Positions 33,665 to 46,130 of a DNA stretch of 64,000 nt are shown piece after piece (position 1 is the stretch's first letter; each line of letters opens with the position of its first letter). The DNA comes from Lonicera japonica (Eukaryota; Streptophyta; Magnoliopsida; Dipsacales; Caprifoliaceae). The stretch lies in assembly GCA_021464415.1 (NCBI GenBank), contig CM038464.1, forward strand, positions 52,000,783-52,064,782, given 5' to 3'. Below the pieces are notes generated by a model. It saw only the letters and a program-made list of their open reading frames with translations, had not been told where the DNA came from and ran no database searches. A program made the translations under genes and the position numbers.

Positions 33665-34269
33665 CACCAGTCCGAATACCATAACAAGTGAGTGGTTCAC
33701 ATAATGCCCTTATATATATATGTATGCCTTTTTATATTTAATATTTTAATTGTAGTTTTTGAAATATATATTAATTAATTAATTTCTTGGTATGTTATAT
33801 AACTTCTTGATTCTGTGGTTTATTATTATTATTATTAAAAATTACATGTAGTGCATAAATGTTTTAATTTCAAGGTATGTGGCTTCTTGGTTAGTACATA
33901 TTTTCTAATTAATTTAGGATAATGATTTTGAAATTTCACAAGAGTACCGTTCAAAAAGGTATCTTATTTCTTGTACTAAAAAAAAATAAGAAGAAGAAAA
34001 GAAAATTTAACTTATTTAATGCATAAAAAATGTCCATAAGGAAAGGGCATAAATTCTTGAAAAAAGAGGCACTGTGCCTATATGAAAAATGAAAAAAAAA
34101 AAAAAAAAAGCAAATTCAATGAACTTTTTCAATAATTAATTTTTGAACTAATGGTAGAGCCGCTTCGCTAGGTTGCTCTACAAGTATATCATCAAATAGT
34201 TAAATCTTATACTATAAAACTAACTAAAATTTATGAAAGTTGAGCATAAGTAATTACTGCATCGGAATC
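33665..34269. other. Intergenic AT-rich DNA
   Basis: No gene recognised; an A-run occurs at about 34092-34109. Confidence 0.4.
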
Positions 34270-34590
34270 GACTTCGTCCACGTTTGTAGAAGCAACTTTC
34301 TTCTCTTAGTAATACTTCTCAAATTTGAATATTGAATTTTCGATATTCTTCCACAAAGATTTCAACTCTTCAGGTGTTATTCTTTCATGAAATTTTGATG
34401 TCGGCCCAACTAGTGACGAATTGAATCTGGTTGTAAATTGGATCCAAGTTTGAGGGTTTGTCCCGGTCGCAACATTTTCCAAACTTGGTCAGCTCATTCA
34501 AAGTGTTGCACAAATGAAATTCCTCTTCCCCAGTTAAGGAGGTTATTGCATGAGAAAATGACTAGTCGAACAGAGTTAGACATTTTGGAG
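34270..34590 (-). pseudogene. Small MULE-associated protein, copy 3 (diverged)
   Basis: Minus-strand frames from about 34560 read GEEEFHLCNTLNELTKFGKC, then CDRDKPSN, and after a frame change ITPEELKSLWKNIENS. This parallels the order WCERDNPQ then ITAEEHAQLWAKVEP in copy 1 at 15036-15572. Frame breaks show it is decayed. It lies next to copy 2 in the same orientation. Confidence 0.45.
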
Positions 34591-35079
34591 GTCATTTTTA
34601 GATGATCTACTATGTTGACAATACATTTAATATATATATAACATAATAAGATTAGGGTTACACTTATTTTAATTTCAATTGCATTATGTAGTCACATGAA
34701 TGGTTTAACATATGTAAATTAGTAGTCAATGCTTTTTACAGTGAGTGGTCATATCATGTCCTAAAAATCCAGTGATTTTTCAATTGTCATTTATATTTTA
34801 AGTGATTCGTCAAATCACTCATTACAACACATATAAAAAAAAATGTGTCTGCACTGTAAGTACAGAACACGCATTTTGTAGACAACCCAAATATTAGTTT
34901 TCATTAATTAAAATACGCAAATACTTCCATATAAGTGTCTATGGTTACAAGTTTCATAAAATAAAAACATTACACATGAAAAAAACTAAAACATAAATAG
35001 ATATCGACTTAAACATTAAATAGTATAAACACATTACATAGTTGATACCAAATATCAATTAATAGTGCTCTTAAGGAAA

Positions 35080-35550
35080 TTTCAGGACATCTTGTAAGGA
35101 AACTTTACGCCTTCTTCTACCAAGTACATAAGATCGGCATGTTCCTCTTACAGGAATAAAAAATTAAGACATTAAAAGTTACAGTAGTAAAAATAATTGT
35201 CAACTAAATATTAATCAAATATAATTATCAAAGCAATTTTTTACCATTTCCTTCTCAACTTTGCTGTAGAATTTTGGAAGATAGTGGGCCCTACTTTCAG
35301 GATAAACAATCAGAAATTTTGGATGAGGAATAGGCCTTTCTTTTTTATTGTAAAAGCGGTTTCATTTTGCAACCGTTGGTTCAAACTTTGCCCACAGTTG
35401 AGCAAGTTCTTCAGGGGTCATAACCCTGTCCTTACATAAATAGCTCTCTTTCTTAGGTTATGCATTGAAAATTACGACTATTCGCTCCCATTTTAATTTC
35501 GTCACTGTATGAGAAGCCATCAGGGTCATTATTTAAGCTTAAAGACGCCA
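35080..35550 (-). pseudogene. Small MULE-associated protein, copy 2
   Basis: The minus-strand start MASLSLNNDPDGFSYSDEIK corresponds to MAYSSSNNNPNNFSYCDEIK in copy 1. After a deletion the frame resumes with MTPEELAQLWAKFEPT, PIPHPKFLI and SRAHYLPKF, and a final basic segment GRRRRKVSLQDVL. At least two stops are present. Conservation of the same blocks in two decayed copies helps define the gene. Confidence 0.6.
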
Positions 35551-35939
35551 TTGTTGTTATGAGTGATAGAAAATAATTGTAAGTTAAAAAAAAGTTAGAG
35601 ATGTTGCTTATCTAATGTTTACATATACGTGCATTGTTACAGTTAGACGATATAACAACACATGACGAAATAATAGTAATTTGACATGTCATTAATATTT
35701 TCAATCATTGCTACAAGTGCATAAATAGGGCAAGACTTAAGGTTACAACTATTATCAATGATTGATACAGTTGCACGATATGAAAACACACTACAAAGTG
35801 ATAATGATTTGACAATTCACTAATATTTTCAATCATTGTTACAAGTTCATGAATAGGGTAAGGCTTAGGGTTAGAGATATTATCAGTGATTGATAATGTT
35901 GCACAATATGAAACACACTGATAAGTGACAATGATTTGA

Positions 35940-36180
35940 CAATTCACTGAAATTTTTAGTTTCTACAGCTTTTATTTTACCCCTACCTCTACCCTTGCCT
36001 TTAGGTCTACCTATCCCAATAGATACATATATCAAGTCCACCTTTGTACCTATACCTCTACCCTTGCTAATACCAACTGTAGTTATATCTACATGCTCAA
36101 TTGTGTCCACTTGTGTTAACACCTTTGTATTAGGCAACGATGAAAGTGTCGGCATTACTAGAATAGGTGGTCATTTTCGT
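35940..36180 (-). pseudogene. PMD gene C-terminal tail, fragment
   Basis: The minus-strand frame has VLTQVDTIEHVDITTV and GRPKGKGRGRGK, matching the Arg/Gly-rich tail of the PMD gene at 16145-16450. The rest of the PMD is not present upstream. Confidence 0.6.
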
Positions 36181-36199
36181 GGTACGTGCCCTATTTGAT

Positions 36200-37400
36200 C
36201 TTCCCTTTTCCATGGTTAACTGTTTATTTATCCCTTTTATTTCTTTAGTAGTTTGCTCACTCTTTGAGTATGTATGTTGTTGCATATATAATATATTCTA
36301 TCTAAAAGTTAGCCTTAATTGTTAAATAAGGAAAAATCTTTTATATTGGTAGTGAATTTAAAAAGTTGATTGCTATGAATTTTTTTTATCTAATATTACT
36401 ATCAAACTTTATCAAAAGTTTTATTGATTAATTAATTTGTAGCTAGCTTGAGTGCCATTTCATTGATTGTATATGTGCATGCATGTTAATTAATTTATTT
36501 TAAGCGGATAATGACCTCGATGACTTTACGAAATAAGTGCTAAGAAAGTAGAGTACTGTTTTTAATTTTTATGTTTATTTCAACATTAACATCACATATT
36601 GAATTCATTTAGTTGTCTCACATTCAAGCATACTATAATATGTAATATCATACTAATATTTATACAAAATCCTATAACATAATAGGTTTGCAAGTAAAGA
36701 GGTTCGTTCTAGTTTTTATTTGAGACTCCCCCAAGAATTCATATGAGCCCTCCCAATTCCTCCCATTTATTTATCCAACTCAGCTCGAACACCGAGTCTA
36801 TCCAATGAAGTATTATCTTGTACCAAAAGTAAAATGCATCTTATCAAAAACAATTTAAACTAATTCAACATGGTTCAGTAATAAATTGAACCATTCCTAC
36901 CCCTATATTTGACTAATTAAGATTAGACTCAAATATAAAGATTGAAGTTCATTTGTAGGATCAGGCCTTTCCTTATAATCTAAGCCCATTATACAAATTG
37001 GGATTAGTTATTCTGGCATAAACAAAAATGTAAAATAATATGCAAAATTTCATGTATTTGGTTTACATGCAATGTACATCGTGGGATGGAAAATGTAAGA
37101 GCACATTTTAATTTTAATTTTACTATACAAAGCGATAATTTTATAATACTTATTTTTCTTCTTCTATACAAAGAATTTTTTTTCCATACAACTATGATTC
37201 CATAAATTATATCAACAACCACCAAAATAAGAGTGGACATATAACTATCAAAATAGGGGTAGACCAACAAAGGATTCGACAACCACATTTATATGCGATG
37301 ACCTCCCTGTTATAAGTATATGAAGGATGCCAACATGTTATAAATTTATTTAATTCTATTCTCTTTCTAGTCAATAAATTGGAGGTAAATCAAGTGTGCC
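36200..37400. other. Intergenic DNA upstream of DUF295 pseudogene 2
   Basis: No gene is recognised; AT-rich throughout. Confidence 0.4.
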
Positions 37401-38561
37401 ATGGGGAAGTGGTATAATCTTCCAGCAGAATTAGTAACAACCATCAAAGAAAATGTCGCTCTTTAAAGTTTGTTTTTGCTCCATTCTTATTTTGGAATTT
37501 ATGTGTCCAAAAGGTGCCTAACCAACAAGAGACACCTTTTTCGTGGTTGCTACAGGTAGTATATGACAGTAACAAAATTTCGTCCCATAGGTTGTTCGAT
37601 CAACCTAATTGACCAAAGAGTTTACTAGCTCTACCTACTAGATTCGCAAGGAAAAATATTTAAAGGATTTTCTCATGGTTAGTAATTAGTGTTGAGGAAG
37701 GTAATAATTTAATTCTAATCAACCATCTTAACGATACCCAAATCAAACTTCCTCCAAGAACTAAGCCTCACAATTAGTAAGGCCTTTAAATTGAAAGGGA
37801 CAAGTTATTATGTTTGGCAATTCTACTTATGTAAACAAAAATTTGATGGAGAAAGGTTGCGTTATCACCCTCTTTCCCATGAAGATTGTATGTCTATTGC
37901 TATATATGGTGAGTACAATAGACTGGTGTACTGCAAGTGTAACGATTCGAAATGAAAATTCCTCTACGAAAATTTTATTGCGTCATTTGTAGGCCTTATA
38001 TTCCACAACTGAAAATTACACGCACTAACCAGGAAAGGAGAAATACTAGTTAGAGTGTAAGCCCTAAATCAAAGGTGACAAAAATTAATAGTATCAGCAT
38101 CGACACCCTAGCCGTTGGGATATTACTTATATTTAGTAGAATAATATAATGGGGGACAATTCATGGTTAGGCGTCATGTAGATCCATGCTATAAAGGGAG
38201 TGAAAGGGAGTGAAAGGTACTGCATATGACATATATAACACTTATGGTTTCATTGTGTACAAACACAACCCAACCAATTCAAGTTGGTATATGGTGAAAA
38301 ATATAGGGGATGATATGCTATTTTTGGGTTTTAATTCATCATTCTCAATGTCATTATCATCCTTTCGTTTTACTGGTATTAAAGAAATCATATATATTGT
38401 AAGGACAATATGACTAATTTTCACAAAAAGAAAAATAAAAAAGGTAGAGACTTAATTAAGGGTTTTCAACTTGGAGGATGAAAGTATCTGATTAGTGCCG
38501 GGTTTCAAATGTCAAAAACTTAATTGGCCCCATGAATTTGGGTTACACTGACTCCCCGTTA
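37401..38561 (+). pseudogene. F-box/DUF295 (KIB-like) pseudogene 2, near full length
   Basis: ATG at 37401 starts an F-box-like segment (WYNLPAELVTTIKENV) with an early stop. In changing frames there follow WLLQVVYDSNK, HEDCMSIAIYGEYNRLVYC, then GFIVYKHNPTNSSWYMVKNI and FLGFNSSFS, and near 38520 the end motif that reads LNWP in copy 1. Many frameshifts and stops break it. Length and order fit a whole F-box/DUF295 gene, so it shows what pseudogene 1 has lost. A gypsy element (38562-42438) is inserted in its last part, and sequence like the gene's 3' flank resumes at 42439. Confidence 0.75.
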
Positions 38562-40358
38562 TGATGTAAAATGGGAGCGGGCGGGAAGGAGGAAGAACAT
38601 CGTCTTCAACTTTGTCTTCTAATGCACCAAGAAATTGGTATAATTAATTATGTTAATTTATAATTTAGAGAGCATAAAATATTACTAATATTTATATTTT
38701 TAATGCTTTTCAGGTGTTAGAAACGAATTTGAAGAAGATTGAGAAAAATAAAGAAATTAAAGCATGTGAAGACACCTAAAAGTGCTCAATACTTTTGGAG
38801 GCATAACCTTTTACTTGGAACTCCAAATAATGCGATTCTTGAGTCTAAATTGAAGATAATTTCAAGAGCTACACCTTTCCATTTTAACACTTTTCCAAAT
38901 TCAGCCATCGTGGGATCCAAAATTGCGACGCAAAATTCTACAGTTTATTATGATGAAAATTCATTATAATTAATTATGGGCCCATACATATATTTAGCAT
39001 TTAAAATAGACAAGCTGAACCCATCTTCCAAGTTGCAGCCTACTAACCCAAAGAACATGAATCTTTTTGGCTAACACTCGAGCCCATTAGCCAACTAAAA
39101 GTCCACTAGAAATATCCCTGAGGCAACCCATTTCAATTATAAAAGGAGGCAGTAGCACCAATTGGAAGCAGCCGTGCACAACAGCAAACCAGTACCGAGC
39201 ATTATTCCTCTCCTCTCTTTTCTTTTATTTTTACTTTGAAGATCTTGAAGATTGAAAGCTTAATTTTATTTTTTATTAGTATCAAATAAGTTTTTTTTTT
39301 AATTATGTTTATTATTTAATTTATTCTATGTTAGCGTAAATTTATACTAGGGTTAGGATGAATATATTTAATTGATTCCCTTGCATGTGTTTATGTTAAT
39401 TGACTCTTCCACTTTAATACTTTAATGTTAAATAAAATTCTTCCTATTGGATGCCTTTTAATTTGATTAAAATAAAGTTGGATTCTCATTATTTTTTGTT
39501 GGATTCACCTTATGATTTGTTAAGAGCGGATATATGGTGTGTTTTGACGGATATAGTGAATGTTTTGATTTTATACATTAGTTTGGCCGTAGAAGAGTTA
39601 CAATTGAATTTTATTAATTGATTGGATTTTATTTTCCGCATCTAATATATTCGAGAGACCAAATTAGTGCGAGATAATAGTAGAGTTCATGCGCATGAAT
39701 AATAAGGAAGATGATATTAAATATATGATTCCAAAACCCTAGTCAATTAATTCATTAATTTTATTATCTTGCTTCGTATTACTTAATTTAGTTCCATTAA
39801 TTTAGTTTACTTTCTTTACATTATTTTATTTAATTTGTTTGATTTGCATAAATTATTCTTGGCTAGATTAGGGATTAGTGAAAGATTTACAAGATAATTA
39901 TAAAATATATTGTTTGAGTCTCTGTGGGATCGACCTTGCTTACACGTTACACTATAAACTGATTCGTGCGCTTGCAAGTATTACAATTTATCACAACAAG
40001 TTTTTGATTAAAATTCAGAATTTTATTTTCTTGAATTCACAAGAACGAAACAAAAATTCATAAAATTTTCCAAAAGCAAAGAGATTTCTCGCATAATTTT
40101 TATTAATTCATAATTTGATTGGTTACTTTGATATGAAATAATCACTTATTTATAATATAAAAACCTACCTCAAATAAAAAATCCTTCTCATAAGGAAATT
40201 GAATTATTATAATCTAATTATATTTAAAACCTACCAAAATAAATATTCAAATTCAAATTTCAAAAAATACTATAAATAAAGAAACTATTTACCCTAATTA
40301 ATAAAATAAAAATAGAAAGCAATAAAATAATAATATGGTCTTCATTTCCATTGCATCA
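38562..40358 (-). repeat. 3' LTR of the gypsy element, interrupted
   Basis: 38562-38612 matches 42040-42090 and about 40030-40358 matches about 42105-42438 (shared runs such as tataatctaattatatttaa). The middle 1.4 kb has no counterpart in the other LTR. Confidence 0.75.
38613..40030 (+). mobile_element. Nested LTR-like insert (Athila/Tat type)
   Basis: This block inside the 3' LTR has a plus-strand TATA-like box (attataaaagg near 39137) followed by a CT-rich stretch. Near its end it has gtgggatcgaccttgctta and cacaacaagttttt. The latter two are typical of the LTR 3' end and primer-site junction of Athila/Tat elements. Clean TG/CA ends and a target duplication could not be set, so the insert may be a partial LTR rather than a solo LTR. 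Alternatively the other LTR lost this piece, but the opposite promoter orientation argues for insertion. Confidence 0.5.
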
Positions 40359-40778
40359 TTCTCCCACTTTTCAAAAAAACTTGTCCTCGATTTTAATGAA
40401 GAAAATTGTTGTTGTCTATACCTGATACGACCCACGGTGATATCGCACGAAACCCGCAAATACAACGAATTGGTTTTACGAACCTCGACACAAATACATA
40501 AAAAATCGTAGCAAATTAATGAATTTGGATTGTTTCTACAATCCAGTTTGGTGGAAATCGAAGACGCTACAATCGAGTGTAGAATACTGATTGATGAGTC
40601 GGATAAACGACACAGACAAACCGATAAATTCAAGCAGTTCGTGAAGAACCACAAATGAATAATTTCACTCAATATTATTAATGATTAAAGTCTGAAAAAT
40701 ACATAGCATTTACCCTGTTTAAATAATGTATATAAAACTTAAGCAACAAGAATCCAATCTAACAACGAAACCTCAAAA

Positions 40779-40812
40779 CAAATAATAATAATAATAATAA
40801 TAATAATAATTA
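40779..40812. repeat. (AAT)n microsatellite
   Basis: About eleven AAT units inside the gypsy element. Confidence 0.85.
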
Positions 40813-41580
40813 ATGCTAAAAAAAGTGTGGACTTGAACTCCACAATTTTGGGCTTGGGCTGCATACACATTGTCTTCTTAATCAATTTGGGCTTAAATAA
40901 GTGTAATCCAGCATTCACTTTGTGCTCCACGTTTTTCCCTTTCAATAGACTTAATTGAGCCTTCTTCTTGAGCCCAAATACCTTGAATTGATCAATTAAG
41001 CGCTGCCTTTAATTTCTTACCCCGCAACCTTATAATTGGGCCTGTTGGAACTTGAATGACCTCCAAATTATCTTCACTCCGCATATCAACCTCGTCTCCA
41101 TCAATACCAGCCAAGCAAATTTTGTGAACTTTTAACAGCTTTCGATTTCAAGTAAACTAGAATTTTCTCAAAATTCAGTTATCCAACTCTATCTTTATCA
41201 ATGAATTGACTTAATTTGAAACCAAAAATAGGAGCAACTTTTTCAGTGTCAATAAAATCAATAAATTATTTCCTTATATCGATATTATTTTTGGCAAATG
41301 AAATTTCTTCTTCAAGACAACTTTCTTCTCCAAAATCAAATAACTTCATAGCTTCCCCATTAACAACTTGTATATATTTAAGATTTTCAACAAGTTTGGG
41401 ATGCTTGGTTAAATCTACCTAACGCATAATTGGTGAAGTATAATATTTAATTTTTTTGAAGAAATGAATTCTTTCTTTTTCCTTTGGCATGTTTTCTACA
41501 AAACTTTCTTGATATTAAGTTTTAATTTCCTCAAAATTGTCATAAACCCATTGAAAAAGTTTGTTCACACAGGACATAAT

Positions 41581-41989
41581 TTATTCAAAATTGTTAGAAT
41601 AATATTCTTCAATCAATAAGTATACCATTAATCTGCATGTGTTGATAGGAGGACCACCAAATGTATGCCGATCATATTGAAAATCGTCCCACCATTTTTG
41701 AACATTTCGTGAAAGTGCGCCATAAATATACTTAGCACCTTCAATTTTTGATACCTTAAATAGAAATACTTTTCGATTTCTAACAACCAATTTTTATAAA
41801 CTTTCGTTTGCTAAATTGGCCATTGAAAGGTATCCATTGACTTCTCGGTATTGTGGGTGTTCGCTCACATTGACCACATTCATAAGAGTAGCGGGATAAC
41901 GCCTCGCCTCTTAATCGGTGATAAACGTATGAATGGCTCTTGCGATTAACGTCAACAAGAGGGTTGCTAGCCTCAACATAAGTTGACAA
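41581..41989 (-). pseudogene. Gypsy Gag relic
   Basis: The minus-strand frame at 41790-41581 has GAKYIYGALSRNVQKWWDDF followed by PPINTCRLMVYLL, the pattern of the retrotransposon Gag domain (Trp-Trp, then a conserved Trp/Arg-Met helix). The frame just upstream is separate, so it is broken. No pol domain could be found in the rest of the element. Confidence 0.55.
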
Positions 41990-42039
41990 AGTAGTATATA
42001 AGGCAAATCTTCGATTCGGAACCTACCTTCAATACCAAC

Positions 42040-42438
42040 TGATGTAGAGCGGGAGTGGGCAGGAAGGAGGAAGAACACCATCTTCAACCTTAGGCCTTTG
42101 ATTTCACAAGAATGAAAAATAAATTCATAGAATTTTCTGAGAACAAAGAGATTTCTCACATAATTTTTATTAATTCATAATTTGGTTGGTTACATTGATA
42201 TGAAATAGTCACGTACTTATAATCTAAAATCCTAAACCGACCTCAAATAAAAAATCTTTCACATAAGAAAATTGAATTATTATAATCTAATTATATTTAA
42301 AACCTACCAAAATAAATATTCAAATTCAAATTTCAAATTTCAAAAAAGACTATAAATAAAGAAACTATTTACCCTAATTAATAAAATAAAAATAAAAAGC
42401 AACAAAATAATAATATGGTTTTCATTTCCATTGGATCA
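42040..42438 (-). repeat. 5' LTR of the gypsy element
   Basis: It starts TGATCC on the minus strand and ends CTACATCA, giving TG...CA ends. Length is 399 bp. Confidence 0.75.
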
Positions 42439-42444
42439 CTTTAG

Positions 42445-42610
42445 CTTATGTGGGGGTTTACAGTTTTTTCTTTTCTTTTATATTTTTAAAATTATTTATT
42501 TAATTTATGTATATATTATTCTCTTGGGCTATTAGTTTGTAGGTGGCAGTAAATTGTTTCTTTCTCTTAATGTTGTGGCATATGAATGAACTTTTTACAC
42601 TCCGCAATAA
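42445..42610. repeat. DUF295 3'-flank repeat behind pseudogene 2
   Basis: Right of the gypsy element, blocks such as atttatttaatttatgtat and gtaggtggcagtaaattgttt parallel 4201-4290. This supports the view that the element sits at the very end of the DUF295 pseudogene. Confidence 0.6.
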
Positions 42611-43860
42611 TTTGAGGACATTCTGAGAGTCAATCTCGACAGTAACTTTTTTCTATACGTTGGTCCCAAGCAGATTAGGCTGAATTTCAAGGCTTTGATT
42701 TCAGCACCATCAACCATATCATATATAATATATATGGAAGTAGAGCCCGGCTCTCAGTTACCATCATTGCAGTCACGGAGTCATAATTTTTTTTTATATA
42801 AAACATTTTAATACACACAAAAATACGAAATTAAGGGTAGCATATAATGTACTAAGTAGTTGCGTGACAACGGCACTTCTTTTGCATTTTCATTATAAGA
42901 GTATGGTTAAGTATAAAAGTTTAAAAGATATGCCAAATTTTACATTCGATCATACTAACTAAAGTAATCCAAATCATTATTACAAATACTTACGAATAAT
43001 CTAATTCTATAGTACGAATACGCCCGTGAGTTATTTTTGTAATGTTGACAATGTTGTAGGCAAGAGTAACCTATATAAATGTGGAGAGTGCCATGAACAT
43101 GATTCATTTGTAACATAGATGGCATGGTGTCGTAATTAAGGTCTAACAACTATATGTAGTTATAGCCAATGTCGTAGGAACAACTAATTTAAAATGTTTG
43201 ATGTTGCACGCATGTTAATGCATGTATAGCTATTCCACTTAAAAGGTGGGGTACTTATACTAATTGTTAACATATATAAATATCTTATATTAGGTATTTT
43301 GTTAATATAATCAATCTCAATCTTCCTCAAAACTCCTTGATACGAGATTCCATATTTAGGTGATTATATTTTCTTGTTTATGTCATGTACAATACCTAAA
43401 TAATTAAGCCTCTTTCATTTTAATGATCAAATATTCAATCAATTCAATATAAGAATTATCTCTCTTTTCTATAATTTTAACATGGAATTATAGAATTAAG
43501 ATTTTACTATTCTGAGGATGAAAAATTTTCCACAAAAAAAAAGGGATGGAGAACATATACTCAACAAAATGAGTATGAGATGGAGACCTTCTCACCACAT
43601 AGCTCAACTTATTTTTTAACTTTTCACACAAATTACTTGTTTTTTTCTATCATATTATATTCCATGTTGCTATGAAATAGAGTCTAAATGATTGATTTTG
43701 TTACAAGTGTGAATGGACATGGAAATTAAATGCGCTAGCTAGAATGCAAGTACGATATGAATATAATTCAATTTGAATTAATAAAAGGATTTAAGTTACT
43801 AATGTTCTAAGAACTAATTATATGGTATTAATTAAAATTTAGTCTACTATATATCACATG
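42611..43860. other. Intergenic DNA
   Basis: No gene or element boundary recognised. Confidence 0.4.
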
Positions 43861-43867
43861 ACAGTTA

Positions 43868-44040
43868 TACCTGAGCTACTTTACAAGTGGTAAAGGGGTT
43901 TGTTTCCAACTCTAAGGTCATAAGTTCGAACCCTCGCCCTCTCTTGCTTCCTTCCTCCCTTTCCTTCAAGCTCAACCACCCGAGTGTATCTTATATCGCT
44001 ACGCAATGATGCGTATGAAAAAAATAAAATGAAATTAAAG
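43868..44040 (+). mobile_element. tRNA-derived SINE
   Basis: A tRNA-like head has an A-box-like part (ctgagctac...aagtggtaaagg) and a good B box, gttcgaacc, at 43924-43932, about 40 bp apart as in a tRNA promoter. A non-tRNA body follows, ending in an A-rich run near 44020-44035. It would be transcribed by RNA polymerase III and moved by a LINE. No clear target duplication was found. Confidence 0.6.
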
Positions 44041-45513
44041 CGAAGGAGGTGTGAATCAAAGTCCGCGTAGAATATACAATAAAGTACGTGCATTATTCGT
44101 ATCAGCAAGCCCCGATCCTATGTATTTTCTGGTTAGTTTAAGAATTGTTAGTAAGAATTAATATAATTAAACTTAAAAAGTGAGTAAACTTTTTCAAAGT
44201 ATTCCACAATCCTACATTTTCAATAATATTCTATTATTCTATGTATGTGTTTATCTTTATACATCCCCTATATAACCTAATTACAATATTGTCAACTTTA
44301 TTTTTGTCGTAAGTCAATATTATGACCTTCAATATTTGAGATTCTTATGGATGAATTAAAACAATCCAATTAAACTACCTCTATATAGATTCATCAACTT
44401 CAACAATGCAATTTCCTTATCTTTTGTCCATTCATCACAACCTATACAAATTCAAAAACAAAAGCTCGGTTTCCATGGCCAATTAGTGCCGGATGGAGGA
44501 TGGAAGAGGGAGGGGGTGGGGGTACCAGCATTTAAAAAAATTGCCTAGTATCCTTTATATAAGTTCTTGAAAATTGGAATAGTAATATTATTATTTTGTT
44601 ATGTATACACATGTTACACTTAATTTGTTGGCCCTTTTAATTAAGTATTTTTCTATTATTAAAATTTATACTCTTTTGAGCTTAAATATATAAATATAAA
44701 CTCTAATCTTACATTCTTTTCCAAGTGAAACAAGAACTCCACAATAGACAAATCTCCACCAACAAAAATCGATGTTCTAGCGATAGCTTCAAATGAGGTC
44801 GATAACACATGCATAGCCACCTCCATCCAGTATTTCTTTGTTGATAAAAATACTTGAAGATGACAAAACTCCAGATTTTGTCACCAATTTCTTTGCTATT
44901 GTCATTGTTGTGATGAGATTCACTATTCGTCGCTAAAAAAATACATTAGGTCTTTCTAAATGTTATTACATTCTAGGATGAATATGTGTTTGGTCACGAA
45001 TATTTCATCTCTAATTAAACAATAATTTGTTTTTAGTGAAAAAACGTTGGGCACTTGGACGTTTCATGTTTAGACAAATTTGATTAATCATTAGTGAATT
45101 AAGTTATACATGAAATATGTTCGCTATATATGTTCCACGAACAAGACAACAGTACGCACAAGTACAATGTGTCGCAGAATAATTATGCACGATTCTTATT
45201 AGGTAGATTATGTGTTAAACAATTTATAACGAAAGAACTATATATATACTTCGTATATTTTAAATTGACAAATACGCTTCAATTTATTTTTAGGCATGAT
45301 GTCTTAAATTGATAGTTTCATTGTTTTGATTTTAAAATATAAACAAAGTATTAAATCTCACAATAAAAAAAATAAGAAATACCACTAATTACCAATTAAT
45401 GATTAGACAAAAATTAAATTTTTCTTAAAAAAAAAAGTTATCACAAGAAGGTCTAAGTCTCTTATTTAAGAAATACTACAAATTCTATAGGAAAAAAAAT
45501 AAAACACACAGCC
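44041..45513. other. Intergenic DNA
   Basis: No gene is recognised. Confidence 0.4.
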
Positions 45514-45809
45514 GCTCAAGTGGGAGGCCAAGGCCAATGCCACTTGATCTAAAGCTGTTAGGCATTCTCACAAGAAAGAAGCAGTGGCGGAGCCGGGAGT
45601 TGAGGTTAAGGGGGACATAACAACTTATATGTCATACATGCAACTCTCTTTTGATAACTGCTCAAGTGGGAGGCCAAGACCAATGCCACTTGATCTAAAG
45701 CGCGCTATTAGGCATCCTCACAAGAAAAAAGTAGTGGCGGAGCCGGGAATTAAGGTTAAGGGAGACAAAACAACTTATATGTCACACATGCAACTCTCTT
45801 TTGATACTT
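45514..45809. repeat. 146-bp unit tandem duplication
   Basis: Units 45514-45659 and 45660-45809 both start gctcaagtgggaggcca and share cagtggcggagccggga-like sequence in the middle (agtagtggcggagcc in unit 2). That motif resembles hAT-type ends, so the unit may derive from a hAT fragment. Confidence 0.8.
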
Positions 45810-46130
45810 TGGCCAAGAAAAAATAGAGAAAATTTATTTTTTAAGTAATAAAATAACAAAATAGAGAACATTTATCCATGATACAATTTGAAATAAAAGC
45901 AGCAAAGTGTAATCTTTTCTAAAGAAATACGGTGGGAAAAATATCATGTTATTTCAAATCCAATTATTTTTTGCCCAATACGATACACTGTTAAGCATAA
46001 ACGAATTTTGAAAATTAAGACGATCGCTACCGGAAAAAGGTGGATCACCTAATTTACAAGTATATCGTCACTTTCTTTAATAAATTTAACAAAGTCAAAG
46101 TAGAATTATATATTAAGGACTGGGGCTTAC

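Larger units (their letters stand above)
34640..36180 (-). mobile_element. Fragment of a second PMD-type MULE
   Basis: By eye this 1.5-kb stretch aligns in order and orientation with 14640-16440 of the large MULE: noncoding part, small-protein gene, spacer and PMD tail. The TIRs of the large MULE are not found around it, so it is a broken copy of a related element. Three near-identical blocks with ttgacaattcactaatatttt occur around 35690-35950, a short local tandem repeat. Confidence 0.7.
38562..42438 (-). mobile_element. Ty3/gypsy-type element, degenerate, nested in DUF295 pseudogene 2
   Basis: Two LTR copies in direct orientation delimit it: 42040-42438 (5' on the minus strand) and 38562-40358 (3', enlarged by an insert). 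Before the 3' LTR the minus strand reads AAAAGTGGGAGAA, a polypurine tract. Beside the 5' LTR it reads TTGGTATTGAAGG, a damaged tRNA-Met-type primer site. Flanks cgtta (38557-38561) and cttta (42439-42443) form an imperfect 5-bp target duplication. The interior encodes a gag relic and otherwise decayed sequence. Confidence 0.8.

Noticed and set aside
41911..42159. Minus-strand 82-codon frame as a gene
   Set aside because: It straddles the LTR-internal junction of the gypsy element and has no domain.
43900..43950. Functional tRNA gene
   Set aside because: A and B boxes are present but no cloverleaf can be drawn, and a non-tRNA body with an A-rich end follows, so it is a SINE.
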